Below the pieces are notes generated by a model that saw nothing but the letters and a program-made list of their open reading frames with translations, had not been told where the DNA came from and did not search any database. From NCBI GenBank assembly GCA_029378245.1, contig JARKIF010000145.1:1-64000 (forward strand): a stretch of DNA of 64,000 nt. The letters are read 5' to 3'. Source of the stretch: Roridomyces roridus (Eukaryota > Basidiomycota > Agaricomycetes > Agaricales > Mycenaceae). This document shows, one piece after another, positions 46,424 through 57,067 of this stretch (positions are counted from its first letter, which is position 1; each line of letters begins with the position of its first letter). The translations under genes were made by a program, and so were the position numbers.

Positions 46424-48534
46424 ATGGATTCCTCCCTCTTCTCCTGCGCAATTTCACTCGGTCTGGTACGCCCATGTTCTTGTACGGCCTCTGGTCTTGA
46501 TCTGAATATACGGTTACACAGTTGAATCACCTCTATTTTCACAAATTCGAGCCCCACAGTGCCAAAATACCGCTTCTGCTCCTCTCCCTCGAGCCTGCAG
46601 CTCTCATCCTCTGCATTGGCGGACCAATATCTTTTCTACGAGTCCTCCTGAGCTACACAGTGTTCTGGGGGTCGTTGGGCCTCTCCATCGTCTTGTATCG
46701 ACTTTCTCCGTTCCATCCCCTGGCTCAGTATCCCGGTCCGGCCATTTGCAAGGTCACTAAGCTGTGGGGTGTCGCAGTTGCTGCCGGCGGGAAACAACAT
46801 CTGTACCTCAAGAAGCTCCACGATACCTACGGGCCTTATGTGAGAACAGGCAAGTCTCCATCCTGACTTCCGCCGATAAGCGCCATTTATACTTTGAAAG
46901 GTCCCAACGAACTTTCCATTACAGACGCAACTGCTGCTTCTCAAATATTAAATGCTGGCGGACTCGCCAAGGGACGGTGTGAGTGTGCGTTCTTAAACCA
47001 GGAAGTGTATGACGAAGATTTGGTCAGTTTATGAAAGCGGACGGCATCCGTCTACGCCGCCGACAATTGCCTCAGTGGTCGGCCAGGCGCATACAAGGAA
47101 GCGTCGTGTATGGAATCGGGCGATGGCATCGCTCCGGGATTACGACCCGCTCATCCAGAAGCGCGCGGTGCAGTTGGTGACTCGCTTGGGCGAGCAGCCG
47201 AAGGGAACTGCCGTCAGTTTGGCGTTGTGGTTTGAATTGTTCTCGTATGGATATTTCTTTCCTTTCATTCTGCTCTCACTGTGCTTAGATATGATTTCAT
47301 GGGTGGTGAGTGATTTGTTTCAATACGAATGTAGGCTGACTGACTACGACAGACTTGGCGTAAGTTGGTTTTACTTTATACCCGCCGCCCACTCATCTTT
47401 CTCAGATTCGGTGGAGTATTTGAGATGCTTCAGCAAGGCGAGGATGCAGACAAATTGGGCGATAGAATTCGCTCATACCTGGCGTGCGTCCAAGTGCCAT
47501 ATTTTGTGATACAAGCTAACCACCTCAGCAGAGCATCCATCATCTTGGGGAACATTCCGTGGATTTTGGGGTTGTTCAATCTCATTCCGATGGTCCAAAG
47601 ATCGATTCAAGAATTCAACGAGCTCGGTCAGGGGCTTGCCATTCGTCGCATCAAGACCGGAGCAATACACACGAAGGATCTTTGGTATCACATCGTAAAT
47701 CTTCTCCAATGCTCGCACATCCTTCTGTATCTCACGATAAATTTACAGGCGGATGAAGAAGGGCGTGAAAAGCAAAAAACGAGTCTCCAAGATGCTGCGG
47801 CGGATGGGATCGTCGGCATTATTGCCGCCTCCGACACGACTGCCCATTTGCTGACCAGCTTGATGTGGTGCCTTCTTTCCAACCCGAAATATTATAGACG
47901 CGTTCAGCAGGAGATTGTTGATATATTTGTCGAGGATGACGACTTGGTGGACTTTTCCAACCACCAGAAGTGTGTCTTCTTGTCTGCATGCATGTGAGCC
48001 ACCATAATTTTGTTCATTGTATACCGAATCGACTTGCTCTTAGCAACGAGACTCTCCGTCTTTTCCCGCCTGCTCCTGTGAACGGCGGAACAAGACAGGT
48101 TCACCTCAATAGTGGCGGGAGCAGAACTATCGCGGGAAAGTAAGTACAGCATTCTGGAGCTCAAGTATCAACTGACACCATCCAGATACATCCCTGAAGG
48201 CACGAGTGTGTACATGCCGACATACGCCCTCCATCGACGCTCCGACTACTTCTCTCGACCAACCGAGTTTGTTCCAGATAGATGGCTCCCCTCTTCAGAT
48301 CTCGAATTGGAACATAATGCGTCGGCGTTCATGCCGTTCTCGCAAGGTCCTGCGAACTGCGTTGGACAACATTTGGCGCGGCGCGAAGTACAGGCCGTTA
48401 TTATTTTCCTCCTCAAGACATTCAAGGTGCGATTTGCGGAGGGATTCCACGGTGCAGCGTGGCCAGAGACTGTCTGTGATTATTTTACGGCTACGCGTGG
48501 GCCGTTGCTTGTGGAACTGACGCGGCGCGTTTGA
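46424..48534 (+). CDS. Cytochrome P450 F (subfamily 2)
   Basis: Same eleven-exon plan as E, starting MDSSLFSCAISLGL. The intron after YVRTG seems to begin with a GC donor (acag/gcaagt). The 7-nt micro-exon is 47353-47359. It has SPFHPLAQYPGP, I-helix AASDTTAH, EXXR ETLR and FSQGPANCVG. The frame is intact to the stop at 48534. It differs from E and G at scattered positions (for example DIFVEDDDL and SNHQK), as expected of a diverging tandem duplicate. Confidence 0.88.
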
Positions 48535-49090
48535 AGGATAGAGGGTGCGTTCCGTAGTCATACGCTTGTCATTATTATCAGTCCTCTCCCATCAACATCA
48601 ACATTCCGAGCTGCGCATGTTCAGAGCCTTCGGACGAAAGTCTTTGGAATTGCTTTGGAATGAAAAAGACCAGACTCACCAGAGGGATCATATGGACTCT
48701 GGAGATAGGCGGCCGAGAATTGCCGGAAGTTTGCTGACAGAGTCACATGATCGCGATCTCCTTTTTAACTTGCACAGGATTTGCACAGGATGGCACCCTA
48801 TGGCACCCGTACCACCCGCACGTGGCGCGCTAGCTTTGCGCTAGCTCCCAGGTTCGCGCCCATGGTGGGCCGTCTCTGCGAATGGCAACCCCTGCGACGC
48901 ACCGGGGTCCCCGAGCCATTCAGGCTCAGAATCCCTCAAAACACGCTCCCCCCCTCCCGAATCGTCGCTGCGAATTAAATTCTCGGCTAGAGGTCCCTAC
49001 TGGCTCAGAGTCCGAGTCGTGCAAGCCTCTTGCTGGACGCCGAAACGTCGCACGTTTCGCAAGATTGGTCGCTTCTTCTGACATCGCCGG
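48535..49090. promoter_or_regulatory. P450 array spacer F-G, left part
   Basis: Contains the spacer block ttcagagccttcggacgaaag (near 48623) and gagtcacatgatcgcgatct (48740-48759). A short perfect palindrome, cgaaacgt/acgtttcg, lies at 49041-49059. No gene is supported. Confidence 0.5.
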
Positions 49091-49598
49091 TAGTGATCGT
49101 CACGGGTCACCCGCGGGTACTTGGGCGATGACCCGTACCCGTACCCGCCAAAACCCGTACCCGTGATGGCGGGTACGGGTCTGGCGGCGGGTCGGCGGGT
49201 AACCCGTGGCCCGTGGCCCGTGGTACCCGTGCTGGATTTTTGAGCTGGTGGTGGGCCTAGGTGCTGAAATCGTCCATCAAGTGCTCACATATGCCTACAG
49301 GAGGGTTAAATCTGTCTGGAACCCACAGGAAGTTGACACAATCAACTGCCGAGGTTAATCAACCGCCGCTGATTTATCCTAGATCAAACGGCAGAGTGCC
49401 GGCGGCCCATCGGCAGCGTCAGCTGGCTGAAATTTCACCCTTCCAGCCAGTCCTCGTCTTCACCGTGCTCGCAGAGGGCGTATTCGGCGGTGTCTGGCCT
49501 ATTCCCACGGGTTGCGGCGGGTACCCGCGGGTCTGCAAAAAATTCAGCGACGGACCCGGACCCGTTCCCGCAGGTACCCGTACCCGTGACGAACACTA
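49091..49598. mobile_element. hAT-like non-autonomous element with GGGTAC subterminal repeats
   Basis: The left end reads tagtgatcgtcacgggt and the reverse complement of the right end reads tagtgttcgtcacgggt. Both ends then carry many copies of cgggtac/gtacccg hexamer-like units. The pattern of short TIRs plus many subterminal repeats suits hAT-type elements. An 8-bp gacatcg(c/g) sequence occurs on both sides, at 49599-49606 and, three bases off the left end, at 49080-49087, so a target duplication is possible but imperfect. There is no transposase ORF. Confidence 0.55.
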
Positions 49599-49836
49599 GA
49601 CATCGGGTATGCACAATTGTGTCGAACCTACAGCGAACCTATCGGGCAGACTCCAAACGGGAGATCATCCTTGCGCTTTGATCGCAGTGGTTTCAAGGCA
49701 CTCGACAGCAACTCAACACTGACTTGTTAATACATAGGCCTGCCGTCAACTGCCCTGCCGGCGACCGCTCAACTCCGGTTATGTAGCAGATCCTTTAAAA
49801 TGGAGAGTGTTGGAACTCTCGTTGTCTCCCACATTC
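49599..49836. promoter_or_regulatory. Promoter-proximal region of P450 G
   Basis: About 240 bp between the inserted element and the start of P450 G. Insertion of the element here may have displaced upstream control sequences. Confidence 0.4.
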
Positions 49837-51950
49837 ATGGACACCTCGCTCCTCTCCTGGGCGAAGCCCATTGCCGTCGGCTTGGTACGCCCATGTTATA
49901 CAACCTCTGGTTTCGATCTGAATATCTGGTTACTTGCATAGTTGCATCACATTTACTTTCACAAATTCGAGTCTCGGAGCGCTAAAATCCCCCTTCTGCT
50001 TCTGCTGGTCGAGCCCGGAGCTTTGGTGTTCATCTTTGGAGGGCCTATATCCTTGCGGCAACTCCTCCTCAGCTACACCCTCTTCTGGAGCTCGTTGGGC
50101 CTCTCAATCGTCTTGTACCGACTTTCTCCGTTCCATCCCCTGGCTCAATATCCCGGCCCAGCCATCTCCAAGGTATCCAAGTTGTGGGGTGCCGCAGTTG
50201 CCGCGCGCGGAAAACAATATCTGTACTTGAAGGAGCTCCACGATACATACGGGCCGTACGTGAGAACAGGTAGGTCTCCATCCTGACTTGAGTCGATAAC
50301 CGCCATTTATACCCGGAAAGGTCCCAATGAACTCTCAATTGTTGACGCAGCTGCGGTTTCTCAGATATTAAATGCTGGCGGTCTTGTCAAGGGACGGTGT
50401 AAGTGTGGAATCCAGGAAGTTTATAACCACTGATTGCCGTTTGGTCAGTCTATGAAAGTGGACGGGACCCGTCTACGCCAGCACCGATTGTCTCGTTGGT
50501 CGGTGATGCCCATGCAAAGAAGCGTCGCGTGTGGAATCGGGCGATGGCGTCGCTCCGTGACTACGACCCACTTGTCCAGAAGCGCGCGGCGCAGCTGGTG
50601 ACCCGTTTGGGCGAGCAACCGAAGGGAACCGCCGTCAATTTGGCGTTGTGGTTTGAATTGTTCACGTATGTGTATATGTCTTTGCGTTCGTTCTCACTGT
50701 TTTCAGATATGATTTTATGGGCGGTAAGCATTTTCTTTCTCAACATCGTTCAAGGCTGACTGACTGGGACAGACTTGGCGTACGTTTCGTTCGTTTATCC
50801 TGACAGTCAACTCATCTTCCTCAGATTCGGTGGAGTATTTGAGATGCTCCAGCAAGGCGAGGATAGAGACCGACTGGGCGATAAAATACACTCATACTTG
50901 GCGTGCGTTGAAGTGCCATATTCTGCGATACACACTAACCACCTCCAACAGTGCATCCATCATTTTGGGAAACATTCCGTGGATCTTTGGGTTGTTTAAT
51001 CTCCTTCCGATGGTCCAAAGATCGATTCAAGAATTCAACGACCTCGGTCAGGGGCTTGCCACTCATCGTATCAAGACCGGAGCAATACACGCAAAAGATC
51101 TTTGGTATCACATCGTACGATTTTTCCTTCCCTCGTGACCCCTTTTGTATCTCATGGTAAATTGACAGGCCGATGAAGAGGGGCTTGAAAAGCAAAAACC
51201 GACCCTTCAGGAAGCCGCGGCCGATGGAATCGTGGGCATTATTGCCGCTTCCGACACAACTGCCCATCTCTTGACGAGCCTGATCTGGTGCATTGTTTCC
51301 AACCCGAAATGTTACAAACGCGTTCAGCAGGAGATTGATGATATGTTTGTGGTGGAGGACGACTTGGTGGACTTTTCTAAGCACCAACAGTGTGCCTTCT
51401 TGTCTGCATGCATGTGAGTCGGCCTTGAAGTTTCTTGAACATCGAATTGATTTGCTGCTAGGAATGAAACTCTGCGCCTTTTTCCGTCTGTTCCTGTGAA
51501 CGGCGGCACAAGGCAGGTCCACCTCAACAGCGGTGGAGGAAGAATCATCGTGGGAAAGTACGTATAATTCTGAAGTGCAAATACCAACTGATGTCGGCCA
51601 GATACATCCCTGAAGGCACGAGTGTGTATATGCCGACATACGTCCTCCATCGACGCCCCGATTACTTCTCTCGTCCCACTGAGTTTATTCCGGAGAGATG
51701 GTTCGCCTCGTCGGACCTCGCACTCGAGCATAATGCCTCCGCGTTCATGCCCTTCTCGCAAGGTCCTGCAAATTGTGTCGGACAACATTTGGCGCGCCGT
51801 GAGGTCCAGGCTGTCATTATTTTACTGCTCAAGGCATTTGAGGTGCGCTTCGCAGACGGATTCGACAGTGCCGCGTGGCCCGAGAGTGTCTGTGATTACT
51901 TTAACGCGACGCGTGGGCCGCTGCTTGTAGAATTGAAGCAGCGCGTTTGA
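49837..51950 (+). CDS. Cytochrome P450 G (subfamily 2)
   Basis: Starts MDTSLLSWAKPIAVGL, two residues longer in exon 1 than E and F. The micro-exon is 50773-50779. It has SPFHPLAQYPGP, I-helix AASDTTAH, EXXR ETLR and FSQGPANCVG; the stop is at 51950. The frame is open across all proposed exons. Closest in sequence to C, E, F and H. Confidence 0.88.
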
Positions 51951-52781
51951 AGGATACTTAAAGATAGTCTCCCAGTCAAAAACGAATACAGGGAGATTTA
52001 TCATTCCTTCGAGACAGTACTCTTATAATTATTATCAACACTTTCCCATCAAATTTCCCAACAGTCCACTCACACTCAGAGAGGACGAAAGTCTCTATCA
52101 TATATGGAGAAAGACAGCAAAAGAAGTGCCGGCATCATTACCGACGGAGTCACATGATCGCGCTCTCCGCTTCTCTCACTGATCCGTCGACGGAACGACG
52201 GCCGATATCACTACCTTCAAGCTTACCACCTGGCACCTGGCGCCTCGCAAACTCGGCTTGGTTCACACTGCGGCAGTTCTCTTGGAATCTGAGCAGCACA
52301 GCCTAGGTTGTAGCTGCCCATGACTCAATGCCATCTCTTGAGGCGATCGTATGATCCACGGCAAGAACGGTGTTGCACAATGCAGTTTGGTTGTAAGTAT
52401 GTAGTCCTGGATTTCCGGGGGCAGGCTATCATTCCTCGGAGGAGGAAAAAGGTTGAGGGGTTCAAACCGGTGGCGTCCGAGAATTGAACCACAAGGATGC
52501 TTCAATCTAATAAGCCCTTTCACGGCAGGTCTGTTCCTTCTTCGGGCGGCGGAGTGCTGACCTCTATCAAGCCGCTAGGCCTAGCTTCGCATCACCGTCG
52601 CATCTGCGCCAAAGCCCCTGTTCGCAAATACTGGCCAATCGCGGTGCTGCCTGATGCCCGTGTAGGTCAGCTTTTATGGGTCCGTCTGTAACAGTACCTC
52701 CGCCCGGCGCCGCACACCGTATTGGACGCGCAAGATGGATACTTAAAGTTGCGCAGCCTTGGTCGAATGCTTTCTGCCTTC
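51951..52781. promoter_or_regulatory. P450 array spacer G-H
   Basis: Carries gagtcacatgatcgcgctct (52147-52166) and, nearer gene H, cctagcttcgcatcaccgtc (near 52580), both shared with other array spacers. No gene is supported. Confidence 0.5.
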
Positions 52782-53562
52782 ATGATGGACTCCCTCCTCT
52801 CCTGGGCCATTGCCCTCGGCTTGGTGCGTGCATACGAAATCTCTGGGTCTAAATATACCACCTAAACTCGCAGTTGAATCACCTCTATTTCCACAAATAC
52901 GAGCCGCAGAGCGCCAAATTCCCGCTTCTTTTCCTCTCCCTCGAGCCTGCAGCTTTAATCCTCTGCCTCGGAGGACCAATCTCTTTTCTACGAGTCCTCC
53001 TCAGCTACACCGTGTTCTGGGGATCGTTGAGCCTCTCCATCGTCTTGTACCGACTGTCTCCGTTCCATCCCCTGGCTCAATATCCCGGTCCAGCAATCTG
53101 CAAGGTCACTAAGCTGTGGGGTGCCGCACTTGCGGTGCGCGGGAAACAATATCTATACCTCGAGAAACTCCACAACACATACGGACCGTATGTGAGAACA
53201 GGCAAGTCTTCGTTCTGACCTCCGCGGATAAGCGCCATTTATACATGAACAGGACCCGACGAACTCTCGATCGTCGATGCGGCGGCTGCTTCTCAGATAT
53301 TAAGTACTGGCGGACTTGTCAAGGGACGGTGTGAGTTTGGATTCTTGCACCAGGAAGTTTGTAATGACGGTTTGGTCAGTCTATGAAGGTGGACGAAATC
53401 CCTCTACGCCGCCGACAATCGCGTCGATGGTCGGTGAGGCACATGCAAAGAGGCGTCGCGTCTGGAATCGCGCCATGGCCTCGCTCCGTGATTACGATCC
53501 GCTCATCCAGAAACGTGTGGCCCAGTTGGTGGCGCGGCTGGGCGAGCAGCCGAAAGGAACAG

Positions 53563-53729
53563 TGTGGCAGGGAGGACCGGCGATGACGAGCGTGTTTAGG
53601 GGTATTTAGACGTAGATTACGGACAGGTGGCAGTACGGTAGATCAGATTGCTCTTTTGCTTCCACTTTTACAGTCTCCGTCGGTGTGATTGCCGCCTACG
53701 CCTAGATTGCCCCGATCCCGCCGAGCCCA
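53563..53729 (+). repeat. 5' LTR
   Basis: 167 bp beginning TG and ending CA; identical by eye to 60541-60707. It contains no coding sequence. At 167 bp it is short for a Ty3-type LTR. Confidence 0.93.
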
Positions 53730-53950
53730 TTCTGGTGATTGGAGTGGCCTTCGTCCCACGCCCTTCCCGCCAGTCCGATTCCCTTGGATCACCCTCAGTA
53801 CCGTTCTTAGGCCCGTGCTGGTAGCGCACCGCCGACGAACCTTGACGCCACAGAGTAGCTCTGGCGCCACAGCTCCGCAGTAACAGAATCGACGCGTTAT
53901 TCGTCGCAGAACCGGTCGTCCCGAGACGACGAAAGAAACGCGCCAGCAGC

Positions 53951-55582
53951 GTGCCTGGAACTGAAGACGAGCTCGACGGTGCACTTGTCATAGCATCCGG
54001 TCAAGACCTCCTTTCTCCACGCACGACCGTTAGTCTACCCAGCCCCCGCCTTTCTCCACACACACCCGTTGGCTCTCCGCCGATAGTAGCGCGTGTTGGC
54101 CTACAGATTCATTCGCCGAGAGCGGGCCTGATACTCGCTACACCCATCTCCCCGACCTCGTTCTACGCCGCGCTCGTGACGCGACTGCCTGAGTCTACTG
54201 ACTCGACACCCTTGTCCACACCACCGTCCACTCCTCCTCCTCCCGAATACAAACTCCTCCCGCCCGTGATTATACACGCGCCATCCAAAACGCCAAAAGT
54301 CGTTCTCCCAATCGACGTTGACGACATGACCGAATCACACGAGCTGCGTTACGACGGCTCCGGCACCTCAGACGACGCCAGCGACTTCTTGAAAAGCCTC
54401 AACCTCATACATCGCAAAAGCAGGCCTCCACTCACAGACGCCGACAAACTCGTGGACGTCGCTGATCGTTTCCGTACGAATTCCTCGCCCGATCGTTGGT
54501 TCAGAGCCCAAAACTTTGGTGGGTCTTGGAGCGCATTTGTCACCGCCTTCCAGGCCCGCTTCGCCAGCGTCAGCATTACCGTCAAGCCTCTGGGGGAGCG
54601 TCTGGAGGAGCTGCATAACATCAAAATCAAGGAGGGTGATCTCGTTGGGCCCAACACGGTCGTGTTCGGAGGGGTTATGACGCCCTTTGACCAGTTCCGT
54701 GGGAGGCTGCGTGAAGCAGTATTGGATGCGGGGGCAGGAGCGTCTAGCGAGGGTTTGTGGGGCTTCCACAAGGCGTTGCCGCGGTCGTTCCGTGCGGAGA
54801 TTCCTTTGGCGCCTGCAGATTGGAATGGGATGCTGACAGCACTGCAGGTGCTTCCCGAGCACGCTGTCGAGGAGGCTGTGTGCGAACGGAAGCAGGCATT
54901 GACGGTGGCGTCGTTGGAGAAGAAGAGCGCGATGCTGGATGCGAAGAGCGCGGCGTTGGATGCGAAGATGATGCAGGTGGATCGTTTGATGGCGGGGATG
55001 GTGGTGACAGGCGCGCAGCGAGCTCCTGGGACGGAGCAACGTGCAGCTGGGACGGGGAACGCGCGTGCAGCACCGCGTGCAGCGAATACTGGAGGAGCAC
55101 GCCTAGCTCTGCCGACAGCGACGGCGGAGACGAAGGTCGAGTTAGAGCGTGCTTGGCGTGAGTCGTCCGCGCGGCAGCATCCGGACACGCCTGCAGGGAA
55201 AGCAGCATACGCGGCGGACGTGCGTTCTTGGTCTACATGCAACCCCAATGCCACGGTCGACACAGCTCCACTCTGGAAGACGGGATACCCTATCACGCCC
55301 GGGACGCACAAGCCACGGTCTGGAGAGTGCTGGACTTGTGGCATGCGGACTACCCCGACACATTATCGTTCCTGCACGAGCCCGCCGGTACCGGATCTGG
55401 AAAAGCGATTCCGGACGCTTTGTGGGATGTGGTTGGGGATAGACCCGGCAACGCGCGCCGCAGCGCAGCCGCTGGCCGTGGTAGCCGTGAACGTCGTGGA
55501 AGCGGAGGTCGAGGACGAGGGGGTGCCGTGGTGGAGGGAGGAAGATGGAGAATCGGTCGAGCGGAGAGAGGTTTTTGATTAG
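53951..55582 (+). CDS. Retrotransposon gag
   Basis: The open frame runs from 53951 or earlier; the first in-frame ATG is at 54326 (MTESHEL), so the true start is uncertain. The N-terminal part is Pro/Ser-rich. It is followed by a capsid-like helical region (RWFRAQNFGGSWSAFVTAF, a typical gag motif) and an Ala/Lys heptad-like stretch. A zinc-knuckle variant, CWTCGMRTTPTHYRSC (CX2CX7HX3C), lies near the end; this differs from the usual CX2CX4HX4C spacing. It ends at 55580-55582 and overlaps the protease frame by 38 nt in the +1 frame. Confidence 0.8.
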   Translation: MPGTEDELDGALVIASGQDLLSPRTTVSLPSPRLSPHTPVGSPPIVARVGLQIHSPRAGLILATPISPTSFYAALVTRLPESTDSTPLSTPPSTPPPPEYKLLPPVIIHAPSKTPKVVLPIDVDDMTESHELRYDGSGTSDDASDFLKSLNLIHRKSRPPLTDADKLVDVADRFRTNSSPDRWFRAQNFGGSWSAFVTAFQARFASVSITVKPLGERLEELHNIKIKEGDLVGPNTVVFGGVMTPFDQFRGRLREAVLDAGAGASSEGLWGFHKALPRSFRAEIPLAPADWNGMLTALQVLPEHAVEEAVCERKQALTVASLEKKSAMLDAKSAALDAKMMQVDRLMAGMVVTGAQRAPGTEQRAAGTGNARAAPRAANTGGARLALPTATAETKVELERAWRESSARQHPDTPAGKAAYAADVRSWSTCNPNATVDTAPLWKTGYPITPGTHKPRSGECWTCGMRTTPTHYRSCTSPPVPDLEKRFRTLCGMWLGIDPATRAAAQPLAVVAVNVVEAEVEDEGVPWWREEDGESVERREVFD

Positions 55583-56270
55583 GGCTGCGCTTGATGGCCA
55601 AAGCGTAGCCCCAAGTCCCGGCCAAGTTGGTGGCTCGGGCGCTCCTTGTGTACCAGATGTATCGTCAGAATATGATATTCTTGACTTGTACACGGTGGGA
55701 GCGCGTGAGCGGGGAACAGAAAGTCCGCCTTTCATGCATTGGATGAGTTTTGAGGGACCGAGGGGAGAGTGTATACGTGCGCGGGCGCTCTGGGATGGTG
55801 GAGCACAGGCTAGCGCGATTAGCACGGCCTTCTTCAAGTCAAGGGAAGCGCGCTTTGGAGGGGCGCTGCCGCCGCAGAAACGCTTGAGGATGGCGGATGG
55901 GAGGTTGGTGACTGAGTACGGTCAATGGGAGGGCACGTTCGACATTGCGGGCGTGAAACGTACGGCCATCTTTGAGATCTTCGACGGTGGTGGCGGATGG
56001 GATGTCCTGATTGGAAAGCCGCTACAAGCATCATTGCAGGCGATCCATGATATGGGGAAGGATATGGTGACGGTGCGCGACGGCGAGCGAGACATCGTGT
56101 TGGGCAACCAGAACCCTGTGGTCCGGAGGAGCGCGGGACAAGCTGCGGTGGATGCAGCTAGGCGTCAAGCCTCAACGGGGGTGAAGTCTTGTGAGACTCC
56201 CCCGCAAGGCGAGTTCCTTTATGCTCGTTCCCGAGGACTTCTCACTCACGCAGGATCTCGAGACCGATGA
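55545..56270 (+). CDS. Retrotransposon protease (frame-separated from pol)
   Basis: 241 codons. The aspartic-protease core reads ALWDGGAQASAI, with DGG in place of the usual D-S/T-G, followed by RLRMADGRLV and GWDVLIGKPL, a typical retropepsin order. The frame ends at 56270 in an ATGA overlap with the pol ATG at 56267. The last peptide module here, SCETPPQGEF, differs from downstream copies (PPARRV) because its C run (56199-56203) has five instead of six bases. That single-base difference is what separates this frame from pol. Confidence 0.8.
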   Translation: MENRSSGERFLIRAALDGQSVAPSPGQVGGSGAPCVPDVSSEYDILDLYTVGARERGTESPPFMHWMSFEGPRGECIRARALWDGGAQASAISTAFFKSREARFGGALPPQKRLRMADGRLVTEYGQWEGTFDIAGVKRTAIFEIFDGGGGWDVLIGKPLQASLQAIHDMGKDMVTVRDGERDIVLGNQNPVVRRSAGQAAVDAARRQASTGVKSCETPPQGEFLYARSRGLLTHAGSRDR

Positions 56271-57067
56271 ATTTTGTTGGCGTTCTCGATTTCGACGATC
56301 TGGCGGTCAAGACGCGCGAAGCCGCGCTGGGGGGTACAGAGTCTTGTGAGATGCCCCCCGCGAGGCGAGTTCATTCTTCTGTTGTTATTGGGGACGTTGA
56401 TGTAGCTGGCGAGGTTCTAGGTTTGACGGTTGTGGATTCAAGGGACGGAGATGTGCGGGCAGATGAGGGTGATGAGCTTCTTGGGGATGATACGCGCGAG
56501 GCCGCGCTGGGGGGTGATATGTCTTGTAAGACGCCCCCCGCGAGGCGAGTCGAATCCTTTTCTGGCGTGGAGAATCTTGATGCATCGGTGATTTTGGCAG
56601 ATTTGGTCGAGGATGATGGTGGCGTGGATGTGCAGGCGAGCGACGTGAATACGCGCAGAGCCTCAACGGGGGTGACGTTGTGCAAGACTCCCCCCGCGAG
56701 GCGAGTACATTTTATCGAGTCTGTGGGTAATCAGGACGCTGACCCCATTGCTCACGAGAAACATACTGCGATTTGGACTTCGGAAGACATCGTAGTGGCG
56801 GAGGAGGGTGTGATGGTCGAGGATGAGGATCCATGTGCGACCTCAACGGGGGTGCAGTCTTGCGAGGCTCCCCCCGCGAGGCGCGTCCCTTCCATTCATG
56901 CCAGCGAGATAGTGATGACTAACCATGATGACACGGTGCTGTTGTCAGACACGTTACGCGAAGCTTCGGAGCCGATCGGTCGAGAGGGAGAGGGTGCGGA
57001 AGTACATTCAGGCGACGCTCGAACGCGTAGTGCCTTACGGGGGGTTCGTTCTTGCGAGAGCACCCCC
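56177..57067 (+). repeat. Six-copy hairpin/peptide module array in pol
   Basis: Copies begin near 56177, 56329, 56509, 56668, 56848 and 57038, spaced 150-190 bp. Each has a run of G (ggggg), then about 7-10 bases, then tcttgtgaga or a variant, then a run of C (ccccc), then gcgaggcgag. The G and C runs can pair, giving a stem with a short loop. The encoded peptide has the form A-S/A-T/L-G-(V/G)-x-S-C-x-x-P-P-A-R-R-V. Intervening sequence is acidic and not conserved. Confidence 0.75.

Noticed and set aside
49091..49598. Telomere-like or interstitial telomeric repeat
   Set aside because: The units are cgggtac/gtacccg, not TTAGGG, and are framed by inverted ends of a transposable element.
53689..53883. 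Small ORF in the retrotransposon leader
   Set aside because: Arg/Pro-rich 64 codons without similarity to gag; more likely untranslated leader.
54349..55344. 331-residue ORF on the minus strand within gag
   Set aside because: It is a shadow of the GC-rich gag frame; composition is Arg/Ser/Ala-rich with no domain.
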